DNA of 64,000 nt from Typhlomys cinereus (lineage: Eukaryota; Chordata; Mammalia; Rodentia; Platacanthomyidae), in assembly GCA_023101885.1 (NCBI GenBank), contig JALPQD010000640.1, forward strand, positions 227,614 through 291,613. The letters run 5' to 3'. This document shows, in pieces, positions 55,980 through 64,000 of this stretch. The notes beneath the pieces are model-generated. The model searched no databases and was not told the origin of the DNA. It saw nothing but the letters and a program-made list of their open reading frames with translations. The translations under genes were made by a program, and so were the position numbers. The number at the start of each line of letters is the position of its first letter. Positions within the stretch are counted from its first letter, which is position 1.

Positions 55980-56784
55980 AAATTTTTTCCTTTTATTTTT
56001 ATTCTTTAGTTTCATACATGAATATAGTGAATTTGTGTTGTTTTCACTTCTTTTTTTTCTCCTACATTTTATTTTTTTTCCTAATCATACAAGCTCAGTA
56101 GGTACCCCCCTCCCTTCTCTCCTCCCCTCCGCAGTCTTCCCCCCTTGCACTCTCCCTCTCCCCCCTTACTTTCACCCCCTCTCTCCCTTCCTCTCTCCCA
56201 GTGCCTCCCCCTTCCTCCCTTCTATTCCCTGGAGCATCCGTTTGTGTGAATGCCAAACCTTCCTCTGAGTCCTTCACCTTAGTGAGGGTTCAGGACTCAA
56301 TGGCATAGCCCAGAGCCCCTTCTTAGGCTCCCCGTTAGTATGGGAACTCTATTGTGACTGTTTAATCCCTTGCCTCTAAGGATCCTACTGCCTGGAGCCT
56401 TCTCTCCTGTGATCCATGCTAGACTTTGGGGGGACGTTGACATGTCAGCCATTGTGCAAGTCAGGCAAAATCCAATTCTGGCTGCAGCAGCCCTAACTTG
56501 TGTGGAGTATCTTGCATGTCATTGGTCCTCCCCATCTTTAGGCTCTTCTGATCTTGCTGCCCCCTCTTCTGCAAGATTCCCTGAGCTTTAGGATGGGAAG
56601 AGATTTGGCTGGTCTGGTTTCAGGTGAATAATGTAGCGTCTTTGGTGTTCTGAAGTATGGTTTGTTGTTTTCAGTTTTGCTTTTCCTGCACTGCCCTTGG
56701 CCGCATCCTGATGAGTATGGAAGGTCACCTCCTGAGGAGCAGAGAGTCTGCCCTGGTCCGGGTCTGGGACCAGGGCAGAAAAGG
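55980..56784 (-). mobile_element. L1 3' UTR (type A) with possible 3' transduction
   Basis: 3' UTR body about 56,050-56,725 aligns with 32,345-33,030. Beyond the usual A-rich end, 55,980-56,049 carries extra sequence resembling an Lx 3' terminus. Possible duplication: atagtaaaactttt (55966-55979) and atagtaaactttt (56785-56797). The 73-codon frame inside is 3' UTR. Confidence 0.8.
56747..56779. repeat. Perfect 13-base hairpin at the L1 5' junction
   Basis: Arms tctgccctggtcc (56747-56759) and ggaccagggcaga (56767-56779) with a 7-base loop. GC-rich in an AT-rich setting. It is absent from the aligned place in the 18-kb and 33-kb copies. Confidence 0.95.
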
Positions 56785-57621
56785 ATAGTAAACTTTTTTT
56801 TAAAAGAACAAGAAACTAGTTTGGGGTAGTAGAATACCTACTTCTAATTTAGTTTTTCATTGTCTTTCATAGATGTAACTTTTTCAGGTTTAAGAAACGT
56901 TCATTCTAATTTGTTAAGATCTTCTCTTATGAAACCATGACATGCTTTTTCTATCACTCTTGATGTTGTCATACTGGTTTTGTCCCTAATTTTTTGCCTT
57001 TTTTCATATTACATTTTTGTACTCTAATCTTTCCTTTTCTTGCTTTTGGTTTAATTTGCTCTCATATTTTCCAGTTTCTTAGGTAGAAGTTTACAGTATT
57101 GACATGCAATATTTCTTCTTCATGACAAACTGTATAAAGCATAAATCTTTATTTAAGCAGTTTACATTTTGATATATTTTGTTGTCATTTTCCCTTAATT
57201 AAAATGGATCGAAAGTTTTCTTTTATTGGTTAATTTGAAAGCGTGTTTTTGAACTTTCAAAAATCTGGGTAGCTCCAAAATTCTATTTCTAGATTTATTC
57301 CATTATCATCAAAAGCACCATGAAGATAATTTCTAACATTTGAATTTATTAAGACAGTTTATGGCCTATTACTTGGTCTCTCCCAGGGAATGTTTCATAT
57401 ATACCTAAGTAGAATATCTGCTGTTATAGTAGGAAGTGTTCTAAATTATCAATCAGATAATTGAAAGTGTGGTTAAAATTTTCTCTGTCTTTGATGATTT
57501 TTATCTGTTCGCTTTATCAGTTTTTGAGATTTTTTTTCAATTTTTGTTTTTTGTGAAGTATTTGGTAGACATGTATTCATAATTGTTAGACATTTCTTAT
57601 GCATTGATCATTTTTATCATT

Positions 57622-57671
57622 ACAAAATATTCCTCTTTATTTGTAGTAATTTTAGAATATTTATTATGTTG
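57622..57671. repeat. Left copy of 50-base direct repeat (partner 57811-57862)
   Basis: Begins acaaaatattcctctttatt and ends tttattatgttg. Identical to the right copy except for a 2-base AT insertion there. Confidence 0.95.
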
Positions 57672-57810
57672 GTATGCACATTAAAGGATGCTCCGGGGAT
57701 GGGAGGGAGAGGCACTGGGGGATGGGGAGGCAAAGGGGAGGGGAGGGGTTGGAGGGAGGGGGGAACCGGTGTACCTGTTAAGTTTGTATGAGTGGAAATA
57801 ATAAAAAAAA
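57672..57810 (+). mobile_element. L1 3' end (type B) between 50-base direct repeats
   Basis: 'gtatgcacattaaaggatgc', 'tccggggatgggagggagag', G-rich block, 'cctgttaagtttgtatgagt', 'ggaaataataaaaaaa'. The 64-codon frame on the other strand is L1 UTR. Confidence 0.95.
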
Positions 57811-57862
57811 ACAAAATATTCCTCTTTATTTGTAGTAATATTTTAGAATATTTATTATGTTG
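57811..57862. repeat. Right copy of 50-base direct repeat (partner 57622-57671)
   Basis: Starts straight after the L1 A-run with acaaaatattcctctttatt. Confidence 0.95.
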
Positions 57863-58342
57863 CCATATCTTATAACATTCCTGATTTCTACTTGGTTTCT
57901 TTATAAAGTGTGCTTCCTGTGAACAGCTTATATAATTGACTCTTCCATTTTGTGTAGTTTGAAAATACCTGCTTTTTAAAATTTTGTTTTGTTTTTCAAA
58001 TTATTAATTTACTTTTAATGTAATTGAGATATAAGTACACTTACTGATTACTTTTGCTGTTTCGTATATCGTTCTTTTTTTCTCTTTTACTCCATCCTAT
58101 TTAAATTGAAAATATTTATATATTTAATTTTTATTTTAATATATTATTAATATTTAATATCTTGAATATTTTAAAACTATTTTGGCCTTTTTGTTGGTAG
58201 CCGCTTTGAAAATCATAATGTAGTTCTTATTGCACTCTACTTTGAATAGCCATCTGATATGACATCCCCTTCAGCATGAAAATTTTCTTTTAGCATTTCT
58301 TGAGAAAAATCAGTACTTGCTATCTCAATTTAAAGATAATTC

Positions 58343-58668
<326 letters not shown>

Positions 58669-58744
58669 TAATAAGTGGATAAATACATCTTAATGGTAAT
58701 TCTCCAGAATAAAGGATTTTTGATTGAAAATTGTTTCTTCTTTC

Positions 58745-58852
58745 AGTGCTTTGAATCACCCTAGATGGCTCAACCTTCTTACTGCTTTGCTGTGGGGTTC
58801 CTTAGGCTCTACTTTTCAGGGCCGGAATTACAGGTCTCCACCACATATGCTC
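58745..58852 (-). mobile_element. B2-like SINE, body fragment
   Basis: 'tgaatcaccctagatggctc', 'tactgctttgctgtggggtt', 'ccggaattacaggtctccac'. The head is missing where the next copy begins. Confidence 0.7.
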
Positions 58853-58854
58853 CT

Positions 58855-58907
<53 letters not shown>

Positions 58908-59152
58908 GTGCATATGTGTGTTTGTAACAGAGGGCACTTGAATACATGAGCCTGTGAAGGCCCCAAGGCGATTCTGGGAATTATCCTGCAGTGCTCTAAC
59001 TCCTTATTACTTTGTTCTGGGGATTCTCATACTCTGTCTTCTAGGGCAGGAACTGCAGGCCGCTACCATTTTTGCCTGACATTTTTATTGGGATCTGGGG
59101 ACCCAAACTTGGGTCCTTTTGCTTGTTTAACTCCTAAGCCATCTCCCCAGCC
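58853..59152 (-). mobile_element. B2-like SINE with (TG)n
   Basis: (TG)n 58,857-58,910, 'aacagagggcacttgaatac', 'gggaattatcctgcagtgct', terminal 'taagccatctccccagcc'. Confidence 0.9.
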
Positions 59153-59242
59153 TTCCTGTCGTCAAGAGATTTTCTAGAGACTGATTTATAAATAATGTCA
59201 AAATCTCGTATTTGTTTTCAGCTATCTCAATTGTTTTTAATC

Positions 59243-59592
59243 ACACTACTGACTTCACAAAGTCTAGCATCTGCTAAAGGCACCAAGATCCTTGGAGGCA
59301 AGAGATCAACAGCCACAGTAGTGTTCCTATGCTTAAGGGGAACACGGGAAAGGGTTCAGGGAAATGCCGCTGGGTCCTTGTATGTCATTGGAGAGGAGGA
59401 CCCAGAGGAGAGTCAGGCATGCACAATAAAGGACTCGCTGGGAATTGGGGCGGGAGGCACTGGGGGATAGGGAAGGAGGGGTGAGGGGAGGGGGAGTAGG
59501 GGGCTCGGGGGGGGGGAGGAGGAGAGAGGGAGGGAACTAGTGTACTTATTAAGTTTGTATGAATGGAAATAATAATAAAAATGTATAAAAAA
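59243..59592 (+). mobile_element. L1 3' UTR (type B)
   Basis: 'actactgacttcacaaagtc', 'atccttggaggcaagagatc', 'gtagtgttcctatgcttaag', G-rich block, 'cttattaagtttgtatgaat' and an A-rich tail ending near 59,592. It starts at about the same UTR position as the 22.87-kb copy. I see no clear target-site duplication. Confidence 0.9.
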
Positions 59593-59789
59593 GGATGGCT
59601 GATGTGGTGTCATGGGAGTAAGCATATTACGGTTATGTCTTGATCTTTAGGTTGATGCCTTTTGCTCTGATCTTTACAATTTTCTTAGCATAAAAGTGGG
59701 TTAATTTTCATATTCTGAGTAGAAGGACTCTGAACTTATTCCTTATCTTCCAAACCTCTGACTTTGACTCTGCTAAAATTGAAAAATCA

Positions 59790-60530
59790 TTCTACAGGTA
59801 AATGGTCAAACATACTATGTTATATTCAGACTGCAGAATATTACTCAATAATTAAAATGTACTACTGACACAAGCAACAAATCAAATGGCTCAGGGCTGG
59901 AGAGGTGGCTCAGGGGTTAAGCCTCTGCCTTGCAGGCGGAAGGGCCTGAGTTCGAATCCTACACCCCACTTATAGACGCCGGGAGGAAGCAGGGGCAGCC
60001 TGCGTTTCTGGTCCTGGTAGGGCGGAGCCTGTGAATCCCAGGGCAGAGTAAAGAAGGAGGAGGTGAGGCGTCCATGGTGGTTCCCGAATTCGCCCGTGGT
60101 TCTACACACACACATGCATACATACACACATATACATGCACACACGCACACGCGTGCATACACGCACAATTGAATAAATAATAAAATAATTTTAAAAATC
60201 AAATGGCTCATGAGGCATTCTGCTTAATGAAAACAGTCAGTTCTAAAATGTTAAATTTTATGTAGTTCCATTTCCATAGCATTCTCATAATGGCAAAACT
60301 TTTGAGATCAAGAGATTAATGATTGCTAAGGGACAAGAACGACATGATATGTGGCAAACAGTGAATAAGAGTATAAAAATGGTTGCATAAGGGAGTTCCT
60401 TCATGGTCTTTGTCATAGAGATTATTATATGAAACCATAAAAACACACTAATGAAGATTTTAAATGATGAAAACTGAATAGTGAAGTTAACAACAATAAT
60501 AGCCATAATATACCAATATCAATTTCTTCA
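59790..60530 (+). mobile_element. Old L1 ORF2 3' end and UTR, split by a SINE
   Basis: 'ggtcaaacatactatgttat', 'cagaatattactcaataatt', then after the SINE 'gaggcattctgcttaatgaa', 'atgtagttccatttccatag', 'gattaatgattgctaaggga'. L1M C-terminal and 3' UTR order. Confidence 0.7.
59894..60195 (+). mobile_element. Young B2-like SINE with 15-base TSD
   Basis: 'gggctggagaggtggctcag', 'ctgagttcgaatcctacacc' (near-perfect B-box), CpG-containing body, degenerate (CA)n tail to about 60,170, 'gaataaataataaaataatt'. aaatcaaatggctca flanks it at 59879-59893 and 60196-60210. Confidence 0.95.
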
Positions 60531-61449
60531 TTCAGATAAAAGACAAAGGGACTAATATTGAAAGAAGCCAAGTAAAGAAAAAATTTTTCCTGCATTTTTA
60601 GTAAACTTACATCTTTTCCTTCATATATAACTTAATAAAGTCACATTCATATTATGCAGCAAATCACCAGTGAAAAAAGATTTTCTGCCCATTTACTTCG
60701 AGAAATCTTGGCTCAATGTGGCCTAGAGTATATTCCAATCTCAATTTCCTCAAAATTACCTAAAACATTCACACGTTAACCTCAGTTGATTTTTTTCTAC
60801 CTTTGAAATTCTCTGCCCTTTCCGATATAAATTAATCAGACAAATCCTGGCTTGTTTTTTTCCCCTGATTTAACCATTGTCCTGATCTATGGAACAAAGT
60901 CCAGAACAGAACGTGCAGGGACAGAATCATCTTTAGTGGACATGTGAGGAGTCCAGGTTACTAATACTTCTATTTTCATTCTTTTTCCTGTCATACGTGC
61001 TTGTGCTAAACAGGAGATTGGTTTTAAGTTTAAAGTTTAAACAGAAAGAATGTATTTCCCAAATAAAAGCTTTAAAATTCCTCTCCTATGTGCATAGTTC
61101 ACAGAAAAATATGTATGCTAAAGGAAAAAGAAAAGACAAAGGCAAACAAACGGCTTCCAGGGTGAAAACAGATAAGAATTGCCCAAATCAGAACAGATGT
61201 AGCAAGAAGTGCTTCTAAAACCATTTCTAGTTACAATTATACTTGCAGTGTCTGTTCCAGTAATTATGAGCCCTTTCAGCAGGGCTTTCTTCATTTCCCC
61301 TACTGGTTAACAGATATTTCCAGAATTCTTCCTATGTCCCATATTCAATTTCACCTGGTTTATTAGAAGCTTGGAACAAGGATAGAGGAAACAGGAGTTA
61401 CAGTAACAAATATTAGAGACCTTTCAATTTAATTTTGGAGTGTCACTGT
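60531..61449. other. Repeat-poor, no gene seen
   Basis: No family recognised. The 73-codon frame at 60,997-61,218 is Lys-rich through A-richness and has no known motif. Confidence 0.4.
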
Positions 61450-61630
61450 AGTATTGCAGTTGCTAACACAGGCTCTGAGGTCAGTCTACACAGATGACAT
61501 GACTTCACTTCATATTTGTGTAAACTTAAGCTATTTTAATTCTTAGAATCTCTATTTCCTTATTTTAAAAGGTATTAATTTATTCCTGATGTATCTAACG
61601 TGAAGGCCAATATTTTAAAGTTAGTTCACT
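61450..61630 (+). mobile_element. MIR
   Basis: 'cacaggctctgaggtcagtc', 'gtgtaaacttaagctatttt', 'gaatctctatttccttattt', 'ttcctgatgtatctaacgtg' in MIR order. Confidence 0.65.
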
Positions 61631-62179
61631 TTTATTAATTTGTGCTAATTGTACTTTTTAATGGGGTTCAATGTACCAGTCCACACATACTACAATATGG
61701 ACTGATTAAATCAGAATAATTAGTGCTTTTTGCTCCTTATGTTTTTTGTAGCCATTTTTGGTATGTGTGAATGTGTCTGCATCCTAATGGGTATGGATTT
61801 TCCTGATGTCCTTATATGCTTTATTTTTTATTAATATGTGCTACCTTCCCAATCCTCCTTATAATTTCTTTTAAAATATTTTGGGGTCATGAGGATCAAA
61901 TCCAGGGCCTCATGTACTAGGCAAGTGTTCTACCACTGAGATATATTTCTAGCACTCTCATTGCTATTTATTTATACTTGGAGTTCATAACTCATCTATC
62001 CTAGCTATTAAAAATTATATAGCAAGTTATTGTGAACTATAGTTATTCTACTGGTTATGGCTCATCAGAACTTGCTTCTTCTATGTAACTCTATTTTGGT
62101 ATCTGTGATATGATTTTCCTTTACCTTTCTCCTTCCCACACCTACATTTTACTCTTTCTGGTAATTACTTTTGAACATT
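61631..62179. other. No gene seen; contains one ID-like SINE
   Basis: AT-rich, possibly old L1-derived; only the ID-like SINE at 61,895 is recognisable. Confidence 0.4.
61895..61965 (-). mobile_element. ID-like SINE
   Basis: 'atcaaatccagggcctcatg', 'tactaggcaagtgttctacc', 'actgagatatatttctagca': reverse of the tRNA-Ala-like ID sequence. Confidence 0.75.
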
Positions 62180-62297
62180 TGCTTAGAAGTGGAAAATAGC
62201 AAACATTGGTGAAATTATATAGAAATTGGAGCACTGTTCATTGGTATGGTAATGTAGAAATGGTTCAGCTCTTTACATTGCCTCAAAAAAAACTCAC

Positions 62298-62455
62298 AGG
62301 GGTTAGCAAGTAAAGGTGCTTCCTATGCAAGTCTGATGATAAGAGTCTAGTACCTGGAACTCACATAAAGGTGGAAAGAGACTCCACTAAGGTGTTCTCT
62401 GATATTTACATACATACTGTGATTCATATGTTCCCCCCCCACGATACACATAGAC
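62298..62455 (+). mobile_element. B3-like SINE, degraded
   Basis: 'ggggttagcaagtaaaggtg', 'tagtacctggaactcacata', 'aaaggtggaaagagactcca'. Confidence 0.65.
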
Positions 62456-62681
62456 ACACCAAGGAATATAATTGTTAACTCATATAGTAATTCTATGTTT
62501 ATGTAACTAAATATTTGTTTTATTTTATTTTTGTGTGTGTGTGTGTGAAGTGGAAACAGATTTTCAAATAAGAATTTGACATGATAGGTTCCCTATCACA
62601 ATGATAAAATAATAGAAACAATTCAAATGACCTTGATGGATGAATATATAAACAAAATGTGACATTAACATAACAGATTCA

Positions 62682-63240
62682 CAACAAACCATAATCCAGA
62701 ATATCAGAGACTCTGTACCAACCACCTGGAACTAGGCCAGCCTAATCTCTCCCCATCCTGAAGCTCAGGGAAATTCGTGGAAGAGGGGGCGGTAAGATTG
62801 TAAGAGCACAAGGATGGGAGGAGTAATGATATGCAAGATACTCCACACAAGTTAGGGCCGAAGCAATCATAATTGGACATTGCATGCCCTGCGCAATGTC
62901 CAACACACTATTGACCCCACAAAGTCTAGCATTTGCTAAAGGCATTAGGATCCTTGGAGGCAAGGGATTGACAGCCACAGTAGTGTTCCTGTGCTTAAGG
63001 GGAACACAGGAAAGGGTTCTGGGAAATGCCACCGGGTCCTTGCACCTCATCGGAGAGGAGGACCCAGAGGAGAGTTTGGCATGCACATTAAAGGATGGTC
63101 CGGGGATGTGAGGGGGAGGGACTGGGGGATGGGGGGTGGAGGGAGGGAGGGGACTAGTGTACCTGTTAAGTTTGTATGAGTGGAAATAAAAAAATAATAA
63201 AATAAAATAAAATAAAAAGGATTTAGCTCATGTTAAAAAA
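62682..63240 (+). mobile_element. Longest type B L1 3' UTR, with 12-base TSD
   Basis: Starts at 'caacaaaccataatccagaa' and covers most of the 3' UTR. A local palindrome ggacattgc...gcaatgtcc sits at 62,876-62,900. The G-rich block and 'gttaagtttgtatgagtgga' follow. ataacagattca flanks it at 62670-62681 and 63241-63252. After the A-rich tail lies ggatttagctcatgtt and another A run before the right duplication. Frames here (up to 114 codons, minus strand) are UTR. Confidence 0.9.
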
Positions 63241-63330
63241 ATAACAGATTCAGCCACACAAATAAAATTATGATAAATCTGACATAGCTGAACTTTGAAA
63301 ATATGCCAAGTAAAATATGTTAATTAGAAA

Positions 63331-64000
63331 AGGGCAAATTCTATTAAGGTAGATGTGTAATTGCGTGGCCCAATTTTGTTTTCTTCTATTCCAAAGGAAA
63401 CATGAAGCATAGCAAGGTGTATTTGGGAAATATTAGCAAGATACAGAAGGAAGAAAGCTGAGAGGAGAGTCCAAAACTTGAAGATTCTTGTCACATTGGG
63501 TCTTTGGAGGCAAGACCACCTCTGAGCCAATGGATATATGGGGAAACGAAAGTGGATATTCAAAATGGGTGATTATGGGCAACTGTGTTACCCTTTGGTA
63601 TGCTTTTGGTGAGTGTGTATTCCTTGGGCATGGTACAAGAGAGCCCAGGCAAAGTGTAAGAGAAAGCTAAGGTCTTAGAGAAACATGAAGTATAATCTTT
63701 CATGCATGTCCTGTTAATGCAGAATCCATAGTAACTGCAAGATCTTCCCCGGTGCTTAATGCTCTGTATGGAAGGACCGTGGTGATGGAGAAGAAATGGT
63801 TAAACAGCAACAAAAGGGATCCCACTTCCCTGGGCTACTGGGATGACATTGTCTCGCCATCGCCCTTTCTGTTTTATCTCTGCAAAGTGTGGCGCTAGTT
63901 TCACATTTCGAGTGGGAACTGACTTTCCTGGCACATAGGGGTTAAGATGATTCTGTGGTACAGAAAAACAGTAAGCAGTAATGCCACAGAACATAAAATA
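63331..64000. other. Repeat-poor end of window, no gene seen
   Basis: Higher GC than the average of the window from about 63,720 onward and no repeat recognised. Several short frames (60-79 codons) exist on both strands without identifiable motifs. Confidence 0.4.

Larger units (their letters stand above)
54412..58260 (-). mobile_element. Old L1 (L1M-type), long, split by two younger L1s
   Basis: Reverse L1 in order: 3' end ('tttatggctgaaaaattccg', 'ctattgtgaatagtgcttca'), thumb/RT ('gtattacattgatctgtatg', 'attagaattttgtcctatta', 'cagcacaatgttgaacagaa'), then toward the 5' region ('tatttgtagtaattttagaa', 'gtgcttcctgtgaacagctt'). Non-coding. Interrupted at 55,980-56,784 and 57,672-57,810. Confidence 0.7.
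62180..63330 (+). mobile_element. Old L1 ORF2 3' part, interrupted
   Basis: 'aaacattggtgaaattatat', 'gcactgttcattggtatggt', 'aattcaaatgaccttgatgg', and after the younger L1 'acacaaataaaattatgata'. Split by a B3-like SINE and a type B L1. Confidence 0.6.

Noticed and set aside
62742..63086. 114-codon minus-strand frame
   Set aside because: Antisense of the type B L1 3' UTR; homologous frames at 18,164 and 56,370 show it is repeat sequence.

Overview
This window is mammalian nuclear DNA and almost certainly from a rodent of the mouse-related (myodont) clade. It is AT-rich, CpG-poor and dense in interspersed repeats. The evidence is the mix of retroelements: B1-, B3- and B4-type SINEs and ID-like SINEs, Lx-type L1 3' UTRs, MaLR-type LTRs, ancient MIR elements, and a very abundant B2-like SINE starting GGGCTGGAGAGATGGCTCAG whose body is unlike the murid B2 I know. 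The species cannot be fixed from sequence alone. All repeat names are family-level calls by eye; no library search was possible.

There is no intact, recognisable protein-coding gene. Short open frames fall in microsatellites, in L1 or SINE sequence, or in AT-rich spacer. The gene-related signals are: (1) a CpG-rich, GC-box-rich block at about 5,815-6,340 with a good splice donor on the + strand, the only CpG-island-like sequence I see; (2) a 61-base candidate exon at 47,055-47,115 with strong acceptor and donor, in a largely repeat-free stretch; and (3) an intronless, frameshifted retrocopy of a cellular mRNA at 27,472-29,595, bounded by a 17-base target-site duplication and ending in AATAAA plus an A-run. 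The first two could belong to one + strand gene whose introns fill the window, but that is inference.

Layout: 1-4.9 kb, L1 (+) remnants, MaLR and LTR-like pieces and SINEs. 5-7.5 kb, CpG-rich block and unique DNA. 7.5-9.9 kb, MIR, B4, B2-like and B1-like SINEs with long microsatellites. 9.9-14.4 kb, mostly unrecognised AT-rich DNA. 14.4-19.4 kb, old L1 on the minus strand plus a younger L1 3' UTR. 19.9-27.4 kb, MaLR LTRs and a fragmented old L1 on the plus strand split by young L1 3' ends. 27.5-29.6 kb, the retrocopy. 29.7-32.1 kb, a two-copy unclassified repeat, MIR and MaLR. 32.3-34.3 kb, a younger L1 with decayed ORF2 C-terminus. 34.5-36 kb, a MaLR LTR with internal sequence. 36-45 kb, old L1, MaLR, B4 and B2-like. 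46-54 kb, nested L1 3' ends, the candidate exon, SINEs and LTRs. 54.4-58.3 kb, a long old L1 on the minus strand with two younger L1 insertions. 58.3-64 kb, SINEs, two more young L1 3' UTRs, MIR and a unique end.

The history is layered. Old L1M-type and MIR sequence was cut by MaLR and Lx-type elements, then by two related younger L1 3' UTR types (here 'A', ending ...TATGATTAGG plus A-rich, and 'B', ending ...GTATGAGTGGAAATAA), and by the B2-like SINE. Many younger insertions keep readable target-site duplications. Two of the type B insertions are flanked by direct repeats of 50-72 bases, far longer than usual for L1. I found no operon, CRISPR array, tRNA or rRNA gene, and nothing resembling a new multi-gene system.
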